Positions 1 through 10,125 of a stretch of DNA of 64,000 nt are shown piece after piece; position 1 is the first letter of the stretch, and the number at the start of each line of letters is the position of its first letter. The stretch covers positions 10,850,001 through 10,914,000 of the forward strand of contig CAJFCV020000002.1 in NCBI GenBank assembly GCA_904066235.2, given 5' to 3'. The notes beneath the pieces are model-generated. The model did no database searches. It was not told where the DNA came from and was given only the letters and a program-made list of their open reading frames with translations. Origin of the DNA: Bursaphelenchus xylophilus. Its lineage: Eukaryota; Nematoda; Chromadorea; Rhabditida; Aphelenchoididae. The position numbers were made by a program, and so were the translations under genes.

Positions 1-900
1 CGAAGAAGAAACTTCCCCCTATTTCTTTCTCTGCTTTGTATCAGTTATGTTCTTCACTGTTAATTCGGTCGTTTTAAAGCGCGCAAAAACTAATATTTAT
101 GGAACGGAGCAAAAAAATAGCGCGCCGAAAGCGGAGAGCGGCCGAAACGAAGGCGAATGGGGAAATAGAGCGGGAGAAACGTGGAAATTCGCCGAGATTC
201 GGCGAGAGGAATGGTGGCGAAGAAAAAGAGTGTTTTAAAAATTTTCCGGAGTTGCCGAATTTCAAACCTTTTCGGGAGATGATAAAGTATCAGTTGGAGC
301 AATAAAACAAGTCACGTTGGGCAATTGTTGTTTACGCGCACTATCAATGGGACCTGCAAAAGTTTTGGGGTGCCTTTTGGCGCCGCGGTTTTCGGAAATT
401 TTGGGGAAATTGATCAAGAGATTTTTGAACCTTAATGATGACTAAAATAAGGTCGGAAGCCTTGAAAAGTGACAGGAAATTAATGCGAAAACATTGTAGC
501 CGATGACAACAGGGTTTGAGAAGAATATTTGGAACAATTTTTCTTTCGAGGTTACTGTACTTTTTAAGAAAATTAAAATTTTTTCCAAATTGATGACTAA
601 AAAAGATGATGTCAAATTATTGGTAAAAACTTAAATTTGAAAGGCTAAAACAATATTCTGACTCCAAAAAATTCTATGTAGCTACAAAGCAAATGATTTT
701 TACCCGGAATCATACTGTATTTTCCAAGTAATTTCAAAATTTTCCCGGTTTGGTGACTTAAAAAGAAGTCTCAATTTCTTGTCCTTGGAAAATAGCCTCA
801 GGGGAGAAATATTATGGTTGGTTGAGAAATATCCTATACTAACTATTTTCAACTTTACTCCTTGTCTCTTACTGTACTTTACTGTAAAACTAAAAGTTTC
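1..900. other. AT-rich spacer, no gene seen
   Basis: No coding region, RNA gene or structured repeat is evident up to the upstream part of the first 5S/tRNA-like element, whose conserved 5' region begins near 779. Short open frames at 47-305 occur on both strands over the same bases and are low in complexity (Arg, Lys and Glu rich on one strand, Phe and Arg on the other), which is what purine-rich DNA gives by chance. Scattered copies of TTACTGTA-like words mark it as the same intergenic background as the rest of the window. Confidence 0.5.
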
Positions 901-1010
901 CAAAAATGTCTCAAATTGTGTCCGATCTGGCGAGTTAAGCAACGGCTCGATTAGTCGCAAGTTCGAATCCCAGCTCATGCAAAGTTAGATAAATGGTCAG
1001 AAATGTGATT
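779..1010 (+). repeat. SINE-like element, 5S/tRNA chimeric Pol III module
   Basis: This is one of four long copies of an element of about 200 bp (others at 6829-7040 minus, 8158-8390 plus, 9893-10110 plus). The conserved 5' part has a GGTTGGTTGAGA word and a TTACTGTACTTTACTGTAAA word. The 3' module at 920-980 begins with a segment that matches, from memory, C. elegans 5S rRNA (GTCCGATCTGG, then GAGTTAAGCAACG, one base different) and ends with a tRNA-type T arm and B box, GTTCGAATCC. The 5S part overlaps the region that holds the internal box A of 5S genes, so the module has both parts of a Pol III internal promoter. This copy has CGCAAGTTCGAATCCCAG, so the T stem is slightly degraded. I infer a SINE or other Pol III-derived retroelement; an unusual tRNA-like RNA gene is an alternative. 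Confidence 0.6.
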
Positions 1011-1630
1011 TATAATATTAGTAGAGCTGAATATTAGACAGCAAATTGTTGGAATCCGTATTTTAAACCAATTTAAAGCAAAAAATCCCAAAATTTTAAA
1101 TTTTCAAAACGAAAATCGCCACCCAAAACCGCAAAAAGTACGTCTCATGGTCATGAAAACCGTAAGAACTTCACAAAAATTCCGAAAAAACTCCGAAATG
1201 TGAATCGAATTGACTGATAACCACACGAATCAAATTGAACAAAAAATTAATTATAAACGCTCCAAAAAAACTTTTTCCTTTCTCTCATCAAAAGGCTTTG
1301 AAAAAACATTGCCATAATAACAAAAGAGTTCGAGAAAAAATTTTTTTTTCAAAACACAAATTTTGAAACACCCCAAAAAGCAAAAAAAAAATCATGAGAT
1401 TTGTGAAAAACGTCGAAATTTTCAAAGGTCGCTGCAACGTGAGATGGGAAAATGATCGGTCGAACCGTGCCCTTTTAGCGACGAGAAGGGCAGTTTGTAA
1501 CGAAAACTATTTCGGAAAATATTTTTGAATTTACGTTCCGTGGGAGACACGAGTGGGAATGGACAAAGTTTACTGGATGAACTCGAGGAGGAAAAGTTAT
1601 AAAAAAAGGTGGTTATTGAGTAGTAATATT
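990..1630. other. AT-rich spacer, no gene seen
   Basis: Long A and T runs, no open frame of note and no recognisable RNA gene or inverted repeat. Confidence 0.5.
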
Positions 1631-1635
1631 GGAAA

Positions 1636-1990
1636 GTATGGTATCGACATAAAGCCAGTTATCTCAGCTCTTATGCTGATATGATTTGAGACACAAAAAA
1701 TTTGAAGCGCCCGATTTTTAAAAGAAATTTGAGATTATCCATAAATTTGATGACCAAAGTGCGAAGTGCAAAAAGTTCTAGTATTTGAATTGCCAGAAAA
1801 ACAAGGGTAGTATCAAAATGAAGCTAGTTACCTCAGCTTTCATGCTGATACGATCTTATGCTCAAAAACTTCTGAAACAACCGATTTTTTGAAGGAAATT
1901 TGAGAGAATCCAAAAAATTTGATGACCAAAGTTCAAGGTCCAAAAAAGTCTAGTATTTGAATAGCCAGCAACACAATTTTAGTATCAAAA
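1636..1990. repeat. Tandem repeat, period about 170 bp, two copies plus a partial
   Basis: Two consecutive diverged units share GTATCGACATAAAGCCAGTT / GTATCAAAATGAAGCTAGTT, TCAGCT(C/T)(T/A)(T)ATGCTGAT, GAAATTTGAGA and AATTTGATGACCAAAGT, with a third unit starting at 1979. The units are not coding and have no similarity that I recognise outside the window. Confidence 0.55.
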
Positions 1991-1999
1991 TACAGCCCA

Positions 2000-3360
2000 G
2001 GGACCTGCTATCTTATAACTGAAATATTTTGTATCAACCTCAAGAAAAATGTGGATATTTTGGCGAAAAATTTACATTTTATAAAATTTTGGTCTCTAAA
2101 CTTTCAAGCCGAAAAAATCATAGTAATTAAGCAGGATTATAAACAGTTATGGTATCATAATCAAGCTACTAGTGTCCACTATTGGCACACAGAAATCCCA
2201 GTCGTTACAGGCCACGAGAGAAAACGAGATTTTTTGAGGGGACCCAAAATTTGCTCAAAATTTTTGCCAAAATTTTGAAGCCTCGTTTAGCTACTGTAAA
2301 ATTAGGGGTACCCCAAACGTTCGCATTGATTTTCACCCACTCTAATGCCTAGAAAATACCCAATATATTAGCACTCCCCTGTACACAGCGGTTGCGTAGG
2401 AAAAATGATTTTTTGAACAGCTTTCAAAACATCGGCCGCCGAATTTGAAAACAAAATTTCAAACTCTTATCATTAAACAACACGGTCGAGCAAACCTTTA
2501 CGTGAGGGTTCAGGGTGTGTAGTCCGAAAAAACTATTATCTTTTGGCGAGTTATTTGCACAAAGTAATTAAAAACTGAAATTTTATCAAAAAATTTAGGA
2601 AAATTTAGTAAAAAGCGCGTATTTTAGCCATTTTCAAGGGTCAGAAAAAGCAATACTAGACAAAATATACAACGTAGATTCCTGTCAGACAATTTTGCAC
2701 GTAAATACATGCGATAACAAAGTTTTTTGATTAGTTTTTTCGAAAAAAATCACTGCAAAAGGCCCGACTTCCAAAAAAACCGTTACGGATTATCGATACA
2801 TTTGATAAACTAGATCAAAATGGCGAAAAACTGGGAGTCGAAACGCGGTATATCGAAAAAAGCAGGCCACTCCACACCGAAAACAATAAACAAGATCGCG
2901 AAAAACTATCGAAAAATCGACTTTTTATTCAAATTGAGCCCCACATCTGATAAGGAACGGGCAGAGGAGAATGGGAGCACACTGGCCGTAATGCCCACCA
3001 CAATCTGGCATTTAATAATCGAAAAAACGGATGGTTTCGAGCCGAGGATTTGCTCAAATTTTAATTGGATTTTTGGGCGACGCAATTTCGGGCCCTAAGA
3101 TGATGCTACCGTAGGTGTTGTGGGTTTAGCTGAGGGGATACCGAAGTGTAAAGTGTCGTTTAATGTATGACGGTTGTAAATTTGGTGGGATTAGGTGGTT
3201 AGATAGTTTAGAAAATGGAAATTTTAAAAATGATGACATTTCCGAGGAATTGATGAAATCGGGCTTTACACCTCTAAAGTCAAGTGGCCACTAAAGTGAT
3301 GACTAATCAAAGTAGAGGTGTTTTTAATATCGATATTACAAAAGATGTTTGAGAAGACAT
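2000..3360. other. AT-rich spacer, no gene seen
   Basis: The two longest open frames here (2051-2278 and 2820-3098 on plus) run across ordinary AT-rich background without codon bias, splice-site context or a recognisable motif. I treat them as chance. Confidence 0.45.
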
Positions 3361-3364
3361 GTGA

Positions 3365-3905
3365 TTTTGCGGGATATTCACTATAACTGTCAAAAACAAA
3401 AATTTTCAAAGAAATGGCCGGAAATCAGCTAAATGCCTTAAGGGGGTAAGTTAGCTTGGACTTGTTACAATGTTTTGGCTCTTGACTTGAAGATAGAATA
3501 AGAAGATTCTTTTTAAGCTACCGTAAAATATCGGTTTTGAGGAGGTATTCACCATGCCCATTAAAAGCGAAAATTTTTCAAAGAAATGGGCAGAAAGCAG
3601 CTAAATGCCTTAAGGGCATAAGCTATATTTTCGCTTGTAATCATTTTTGATAAATTGGCTTGAAGATAGAGCAAGAAGGCTCTTTTTAAACAACCGTGAA
3701 ATATCGATTTCGAGCAGATATTCACCATGACCCTTAAAAACCAAAATTTTTGAACAAATAAGTAAAAACCTGGTTAAATGCCTAAGGGCATAAGTTAAAT
3801 TTGGCTTGTAATAATCCTTGGGCCATTTGCTTGAGGATAGGACAAGAAGTCTCTTTTTAAACTACCGCAAAATATCGATTTTGGCCATATATTCACCATG
3901 ACCAT
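3365..3905. repeat. Tandem repeat, period about 172 bp, three to four units
   Basis: Units share TATTCACCATGACC, AAATGCCTAAGGGCATAAG, GAGCAAGAAG(G/T)CTCTTTTTAA and AAATATCGATTT. The word ATTCAC falls near 3377, 3547, 3720 and 3889, which gives the period. Units are moderately diverged, so the array is not recent. It is non-coding. Confidence 0.65.
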
Positions 3906-3909
3906 CAAG

Positions 3910-4515
3910 ATCTGGTAGGGTCCAAAAAAATCGCCAAAACAGGCAAAAACTGCCACCTAAGATAAGTTAAATATCCACTAGAATCCCGAACACGACTGTT
4001 ATTTATGCCATGCATCAAAATAATTAACAAAATTTGCATAAAACTCGTCAATTTTTGCCCAACATTGTTCAAGACCCTTCAAACTACTTTTTCACACAAA
4101 CCCCGCCCATTTCCAAAAAATTACCAGTGGTAATTTTACATCGAGCAATTTGCATTTTCAAACTGATCTTTGTCAAATTCGCTCAAAAAAACCGCCAAAA
4201 TGAAAGTTGCGTTCGGATTGGCTAAACCTATTGTTGCATAAGAAAACGACAGATGTAATGGTGAAACACTTTGGGCTATTCTTAGGAAGTTCTTTTTGGC
4301 TTGAAAGCAAATTTCCTTGGGCGATTTGGATCAAAAGTGACTTGAAAAGAGAGTCGATTTTCTGTCAAAGTTCACTTTTAAGAGCATTTAAAAGTGATCA
4401 CAGTAAATTAGACCGCTTTTAATATTAAAAAACAATGGAAATAGATGAAACAAACAAAAAAACTTTTTTTTTTAAAGAAAACGATGCCTGTCCTAAAAAT
4501 AATGAGCCTTTTATC
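3910..4515. other. AT-rich spacer, no gene seen
   Basis: Open frames at 4034-4225 and 4207-4422 have no recognisable domain and sit in low-complexity sequence. Confidence 0.4.
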
Positions 4516-4640
4516 GGATCAAAAATCGCATCGCCGGTGAGAAAATGAATTGTGTTGCGACAGAATCAAATTGCTTTTCACTTCAGCGACGCGATTGGCG
4601 AGATTGTGCTATGTACAGACTGATGTATTTATTTCGAAAT
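4516..4640. mobile_element. Decayed MITE, CTGTCGGG family
   Basis: The interior (AAAATCGCATCGCCGGTGAG, GAAAATGAATTGTGT, CAAATTGCTTTTCACTTC, AGCGACGCGATTGGCGAG) matches the interiors of the intact copies at 30471-30627, 50801-50936 and 53070-53220. The terminal CTGTCGGGAAAATAATG words are lost or altered. This is the most decayed copy in the window and the only one in the first 28 kb. Confidence 0.6.
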
Positions 4641-4644
4641 ATTG

Positions 4645-5395
4645 CCGGCAATGATTGGGAAATCACTGCATTGTCAGTTATAGGGTATCTAGATTACAGC
4701 TGCATACGTTTACCGAGCTGTAAATGCGCAGTTTTTATATGATCACGATTTTGCAGAGTAAAAATATATTTTTTGCCTAGGTAACTTCAAGTCAAAAAAA
4801 GCTATGACGATTTCATGTATCTTAAAAAACTGAAAGCTGAAGCTTCCTTGGCATGTCCTCAGCTTTATAACAAGCTAGACATGAACATCGTAACTGCTAT
4901 TTGAAGCGAGCTGTAACCCGTTTTTTTGATGGGTACTAAAATCACTTTTTGATGAAACTCTCAGCTGGAATAACGTGGAAAATTCAAGTAACCAAGTCAT
5001 ATTTCACAAATTTTTCCCCTACACTACACTCTCAGACCTCTATCTTTATTTCTATTCAAATTTAGCCACTTTCGCATCTATTTGATACGATTTACAGCCG
5101 TCCCATCCTCCCATCAATCAATTAGTTGTAATGTCTTCCATGTAATTCTAAAAATTCTCCCTCAAAACAATTTGCATCAAAATTTCAATTTCCCCGGCCC
5201 CACTAAGTGGCGATCCTATTTTTCGCGAGAGAAGCTACCGTAGCCGTGCGGAAAGCTGATTAAAATCTTATCTTTATACGGAAAAATCGAACATAAAGCG
5301 GCTCAGCGGTGGTTACGTGAGCGTTCTCGCGAAATTACATATCGCTTCAGCTGAGGAGAAGCATTAAACTTTGTTTTTTGGCAAGTTTTTGGAGC
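4645..5395. other. AT-rich spacer, no gene seen
   Basis: No open frame, RNA gene or inverted repeat found. A short GC-richer patch at 5210-5340 contains TACCGTAGCC-type words that are common throughout the window. Confidence 0.45.
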
Positions 5396-5404
5396 TATCT
5401 TAGG

Positions 5405-6120
5405 ACGTCAAGTTTTCGTGGTGGTACCATCAAATTAGAGAAAATTGGGAGTTTGTGTAAATAATTGGCCAAAAATTGGAGTTTTAACTCATTGGAAGAT
5501 AATTTTAATCGATTTTCGTCAATTTAGAAAGCAAAAAACGCAACTTCAAGTTTTCGTGGTGGGACCTCAAAATTAAAAAAATGTGTTTTTTGCAAAAAAT
5601 CGACCAAAAATGGCAGCTTTAATTCATTTGCAGCTCATTTTAATCAATTTTATTCAATTTCCAGGGCAAAAAACGCAACTCCAAGTTTTCGTGGTGGGAC
5701 CCCAAGATTAAAAAAATGAGGTTTTTTTGCAAATAATCGACCAAAAAATTGGAGTTTTAAGTCGTTTTCGACTGATTTCAATCGATTTCAGTCAATTTCC
5801 ATTGCAAAAAACCCAACTCCAAGTTTTCGTGGTGGGACCCCAAAGTTAAAAAAATGAGTCTTTTGTAAAAAATCGAACAAAAACTGCAGCTTTAATTCGT
5901 TTGCAGCTCATTTAATTGATTTGTTCAATTTCCAGGGCAAAAAACGAAACTCCAAGTTTTCGTTGTGGGACCAAAAATTTACATCAAAACTCCGGAAAAT
6001 TAAAATTATTGACGGTAAATTAATAATTAATAGTCCTAAACGACTGTTAAAACCAAAATCAACAATTTCCCCGCTATTCCAACTCCAAAAAACACAATGC
6101 CAAACTTTCGTGCCAGGACC
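5405..6120. repeat. Tandem GTGGTGGGACC repeats, period about 135 bp
   Basis: Five to six units carry AAGTTTTCGTGGTGGGACC with variants at about 5410, 5550, 5683, 5821, 5954 and a diverged one near 6100. Between them lie CAATTTCCA(G/T)(G)GCAAAAAACGCAACTCC and TTTTAATCGATTTT-type words. The same core is the hallmark of the 35.5-38.5 kb cluster and of single copies near 16440, 31980, 33140 and 34800. It is non-coding: the open frame at 5921-6187 lies inside the repeat. Confidence 0.7.
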
Positions 6121-6129
6121 CAAAACATT

Positions 6130-6825
6130 CGAAAATTCCGTAAGCCCCGGTTGGCGAGGTCCTACAAAGGCAGCGACCGTAATTTAAGAACCCTAATGGT
6201 TTTTTCTGAATATCTCCGGAGGGCTTTCCAATAATAATGCCCTTAGGGAAAGAAGCTTCGAAACGGAATTAAAGAGCCGTTTGACTATAAACTGGTCTTA
6301 TTTTCGCATTTTTAACTGGATTTAAGCCGATTTCAACCAATTAGAAAGCCGAAATTTTGATTGAAAATAAAAAAATCTCGTATTTCGAAAACATAAATTT
6401 CGTATTTTAGGAGCCAAAAAATATTTTTTATTTGCTAAATCGTATTTCAAAAGCAAATGCGGGCTGAAAAAGGTCTGAAAAGTGGAGTTACTATTAAAAA
6501 ACCGTTTTTTTGCAGACAAGTGTGTCCATTTTCGCGACCATACCCTTTTCTCCACTCTCAGTTTTTGAGGGAAACGTTTTTCGAACTCCTTGAAACGACG
6601 GTTTTTTTTATCCAAAAATCCATCAAAATGCTCTTTGAATTCGATTTTCATTACTCCTTTTAGCGCTTCCTTTTTTGCGCGAAGGAAAGCTCAAACTTCA
6701 TGGAGATTACAGTAATTTTTTGGAGGGAAATTGTGCTTATCTAGTATGTAGAGGACCAGTCAAAATTTTTAGAACATAACTGGTACTAATAACTACTTTA
6801 AAATCGAGTAAATGCCAGTTTATTA
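6130..6825. other. AT-rich spacer, no gene seen
   Basis: Opposed open frames at 6322-6651 (minus) and 6457-6663 (plus) cover the same Phe/Lys-rich low-complexity DNA. Neither has a recognisable motif. Confidence 0.4.
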
Positions 6826-7040
6826 GCTTTGCATGAGCTGGGATTCGAACCCGCGACTAATCAATTTGTTGCTTAACTTGCCAGATCGGACACAACCTGT
6901 GATATTTTTAGAAAATTTTGATTTTAAAGAAAAGTACAGTAAGAAATAAGAAGTAAAGTTGAAAATAGTTAATACAGGACATATCTCAACCAACCATACT
7001 ATTTTTGCCCTGAGGCTATTTTCCACCGACAATAAATTAG
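6795..7040 (-). repeat. SINE-like element, 5S/tRNA chimeric Pol III module (minus)
   Basis: This is the inverted copy of the element at 779-1010. The 5S-like segment lies at 6868-6891 and reads GTCCGATCTGGCAAGTTAAG on the minus strand, followed on that strand by a CGCGGGTTCGAATCCCAG T-arm/B-box segment and GCTCATGCAAAG. The conserved upstream part extends to about 7040 (GGTTGGTTGAGA, TTACTGTACTTT on minus). The 3' tail after the module reads AATAAACTGGCATTTACTCG and matches the tails at 8368 and 10087. The T stem GCGGG/CCCAG is nearly intact. Confidence 0.65.
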
Positions 7041-7044
7041 GGCA

Positions 7045-7815
7045 TTTTCTAAACCCACCCGATTGGGAAAAAATTGAAATTCCATGGAAACTACAGTAAG
7101 ACTTGGGGTAAAAATGGTCTCACTAGGTGGAATATGACATTTCTGAACTAATTATATTGTCTTAGACATCAAAACATTTTCATTTTTGTATCCATTTTTT
7201 AAGTCGCCAAATCGAAGAAAATCGAAATTTTCCTGGAAATTACAGTAAGACCAAGGCCAAAAATGATCCGCATCCTTGAAAAAGAATGTCTTCACCCCAA
7301 CGGCATTGTTTTTCCCATCGAAATCGGCGCATCGCCAGCCGTTTGAGCCCGTTTTTCACGGCTGAGAAGCGCTAAAAACCGCAAAATTTGGGATAATTTT
7401 CGAATTCGAAAACAGCTTTTCGATAAATTCAAGTCAACGCTGGAGAAAGGGCTGCGGTGTTTTTTCTCCAAGCATATCGCGCAAACCGCGCGGTTCAATC
7501 AATCCGCAGCCGCGAAAAAAGGCGCAAGAAAAGTCCGCAAAACAGCGGCGAATGATTGAAATTTTCGAAAATCAAGCGAATTAAAAAAATTTGTTGGAAC
7601 GAAAACTGCGTGGAGGGGATCTTAAAAAGTCGCAAAATTGTGGGTTTTTTTGACGAATTGGCGGGGTTGCGGCGCGCTGGAATTGGGGTTGATAAACGGT
7701 GCGAAAAGCGCTTCGTCAAGATCGCCAATAACACCGAAAATGGGTTATTTGATCAACACGTCGTAGATGGAGGAATCTCACGTCTTTTTGGGAGGTTTGC
7801 CGCAGGCATTTGAAG
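7045..7815. other. AT-rich spacer, no gene seen
   Basis: GC rises around 7310-7520, with frames open on both strands (7292-7498 and 7495-7734 minus, 7556-7813 plus). None shows a domain, signal peptide or consistent codon choice, so they are not annotated as genes. Confidence 0.4.
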
Positions 7816-7819
7816 AGTT

Positions 7820-7843
7820 GTCCGATCTGGCAAGTTAAGCAAC
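7820..7843 (+). repeat. Isolated 5S-rRNA-like segment without tRNA part
   Basis: The 24 bases starting GTCCGATCTGGCAAGTTAAG match the 5S-like half of the chimeric elements exactly. Downstream, the tRNA-like B box is missing and unrelated AT-rich sequence follows (AACTTTGCCTTG). It is either a truncated element or the older, 5S-only form. Confidence 0.6.
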
Positions 7844-8157
7844 TTTGCCTTGAATAGCAAAAATTTGAAAATTTGAAAACTCTACAAGTCGTGGAGTGCT
7901 TTTAAAGCACTAAATAAAGAAGTTTTATGCCAAATCTTACTGTAATTTCTCAAAAAATTTCATTTTTTTCCATTTTGGTGACTAAAAAACGGCATCAATT
8001 TACTACTCAGTAAAAGAAAATTTTGATGTCTAAAACAATATTATTGGTCTAAAAATGTCATATTTCACATATTTAGAATGTTTTTACTCCAAGTCTTACT
8101 GTATTTTCCAAGAAATTTCAAAAATTTTCCGTCTTGGTGACTTAAGAAAAGACCTCA

Positions 8158-8400
8158 ATTTTTTGTAGATGGAAAATTGCCTCAGAGGAAAAAATATCAT
8201 GGTTGGTTGAGAAATGTCCACTGTTAACTATTTTCAACTTTACTCCCTGTTTCTTACTGTACTTTACTGTAAAACCAAAAGTTTGCAAAAATGTCTCAAA
8301 TTGTGTCCGATCTGGCGAGTTAAGCAACGGATTGGTTAGTTGCGGGTTCGAATCCCAGCTCATGCAAAGTTAATAAAACGACGTTTACTCAATCCTAGAG
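8158..8400 (+). repeat. SINE-like element, 5S/tRNA chimeric Pol III module
   Basis: The conserved upstream segment (GGTTGGTTGAGAAATGTCC, TTACTGTACTTTACTGTAAA) leads into the module at 8305-8365: GTCCGATCTGGCGAGTTAAG, then CAACGG, then TGCGGGTTCGAATCCCAG, then CTCATGC. The tail AAAGTTAATAAAACG follows. It is highly similar to copies at 920 and 10025. The open minus frame covering it is only a shadow. Confidence 0.65.
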
Positions 8401-8920
8401 AGACTAAAAGTAGTGCTTTTGAGCTTAAAATGTTCTCCAAGGTCTGTGAAGATACGAAATAGCATTTTTCCCCAAAATCTTACTGTAATTTTGGCAAAAA
8501 CCCCCAAAATACGATAAAATCCCCCAAAAATCGAGAAAAATTGTCAAAGCCTTCGTAAAACTAGCCCCAACCTCGGCACATATGAATTGCTCGCCGCTGC
8601 GATCAAACCCCGCACCGTCGAAAACATCTCGAAACTCGGGCGCTCTTCCCAACCGAACGCGCTTTAATAAAAATGCAAAAAAACGCTCGAGCCACAAATT
8701 TCCGCTCGCCCCTCGCGTTTCTCAATGCCAACAACCGCACGCCGCCCTCTCCGCGAAACTTTTTTTTTCCTCCTACCTGTCTCAAAAAAGCGAAAAGTTT
8801 TCAAACTCGAATGGCATATTGCCGTCGCAGCCCCGTTTTTTGCACAAGGGTCAATGAGTCAAGGTCAGGGTTTTGTGTGAAATCAAACGGTCCATCGACG
8901 CGCAGAGAGGTTTGCGAACA
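8400..8920. other. GC-richer spacer, no recognised gene
   Basis: From 8560 to 8860 the GC content rises and frames of 60-93 codons are open on both strands (plus 8582-8857 and 8673-8954, minus 8425-8697 and 8603-8785). They are Arg/Ser rich and mutually exclusive, and no family is recognised. An unannotated exon cannot be excluded, but nothing favours one frame. Confidence 0.35.
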
Positions 8921-8924
8921 ACGA

Positions 8925-9545
8925 GAGAAAGGGAAATGCAAATTTTTGGGGTGAAAGTTCAAGTGCAATGTAATTAAAAAAAGAGGAAAATTAAATAAAT
9001 TGGCTAAAACCTTTCTCGTATTTTACATCAAGATAGTATGACTGACATATCGGAAATATTTTTGCTCCCCAGGGTTACTGTATTTTTCGAGAAATTTCGA
9101 AATTTTGTCAATTGCAATATAATTAAAGAAAGGGGTAAATAGAAATACTACACTATTGTTGTTGTCGTATTTTAAACTAAGATGGTGAGACTGGCTCATC
9201 GAGAACATTTTTGCCCCAAGGGTTACTGTATTTTCCAAGAAATTTCGCAAATTTGTCAAGTGTAATATAATTAAAAAAAGGGGAACATTAATCAAATGAC
9301 AAAAGGATGTATCGTATTTTACATCAAGATGATATAACTGGCTCATCGAGAACATTTTTGCCCCAAGGGTTACTGTATTTTACAAGAAATTTCGAAAATT
9401 TGTCAAGTGCAATATAATTTAAAAAAGGGGAAAATTAAACAGATGACAAAAGGATTTATCGTATTTTACGTCAAGATGATATAACTGGCTCATTGAGAAT
9501 ATTTTTGCCCCAAGAGTTACTGTATTTTCCAAGGAATTTTGAAAT
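8925..9545. repeat. Tandem repeat, period about 147 bp, four units
   Basis: Units share GGTTACTGTATTTTCCAAGA, AATTTGTCAAGTGCAATATA, ATTAAAAAAGGGGAAAATTA, CGTATTTTACATCAAGATGA and ACTGGCTCATCGAGAACATT. The TTACTG word falls at 9075, 9222, 9370 and 9517, giving a very regular period. The minus frame 9023-9355 is open because of the repeat and shows the same peptide twice; it is not a gene. Confidence 0.75.
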
Positions 9546-9547
9546 TT

Positions 9548-9568
9548 GTCCGATATGGCAAGTTAAGC
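9548..9568 (+). repeat. Isolated 5S-like segment, degraded
   Basis: GTCCGATATGGCAAGTTAAG matches the 5S-like half with one change and again follows a TTACTGTATTTTCC context. No B box follows. It lies directly after the fourth 147-bp unit. Confidence 0.45.
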
Positions 9569-9848
9569 TATAGTAGTAAGTAAGACCCTCAAAAACCGAA
9601 AAAAATAAAATCACAACTGACTAAATGTCCAACCTCAACAATCTAGACTATGTTTACCAAAGGTCTTACTGTAATTTCTGCAAAATTTCAAAATTCATCT
9701 TATTTCTCCACAAAATTTTCAATTCAATTTTTCACCACTAAAACCTCAAAATTTGTTAACGTCGTGCATCCAGATATTTTCCACAGTATCCAGTGAGCCG
9801 ATAAGAACCTTACGTCTTACGGTAGTGCTTGCGGAATCTCAGAATTTA

Positions 9849-9873
9849 TCCGATCTGACGAGTTAAGCAACGC
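9849..9873 (+). repeat. Isolated 5S-like segment, degraded
   Basis: TCCGATCTGACGAGTTAAGC followed by AACGCTGG lacks the tRNA part. It sits about 45 bp upstream of the next full element, so the 5S-like module occurs twice within 200 bp. Confidence 0.5.
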
Positions 9874-9892
9874 TGGTAAAACTGAGTCATCC

Positions 9893-10125
9893 GTTAATGG
9901 CCTAAGGGCAAAAACATAGTGGTTGGTTGAGATGGATCCTACAGTAACTATTTATCAGCTTTACCCGTATTTCTTACTGTAGTTTACAGTAAAACCAAAA
10001 GTTTACAAAAACGTGGCAAATTCTGTCCGATCTGGCAAGTTAAGCAACGGCTCGATTGGTCGCGGGTTCGAATCCCGGCTCATGCAAGGTTAATAAAGTC
10101 GCTATAACTTGATTTTACAGTGGTA
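9893..10125 (+). repeat. SINE-like element, best-preserved 5S/tRNA chimera
   Basis: This is the cleanest copy. The module at 10025-10085 starts GTCCGATCTGGCAAGTTAAG then CAACGG, identical to my recollection of the 5S sequence for its first 25 bases. It then reads CTCGATTGGTCGCGGG, TTCGAATCCCGG, CTCATGC. The T stem GCGGG-TTCGAAT-CCCGG pairs well and the B box GGTTCGAATCC is canonical. The tail GGTTAATAAAG and ACTTGATTTTACAGT match the other copies. If any copy is transcribed by Pol III this is the likeliest. Confidence 0.7.

Noticed and set aside
920..980. A genuine tRNA gene at the GGTTCGAATCC sites
   Set aside because: Only the T arm and B box are tRNA-like; the 5' part matches 5S rRNA, no 7-bp acceptor stem or anticodon arm can be formed, and the copies are embedded in a longer repeat.
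920..10085. A complete 5S rRNA gene
   Set aside because: Only about 25 bases of the central region are present; neither the 5' nor the 3' part of 5S rRNA flanks them.
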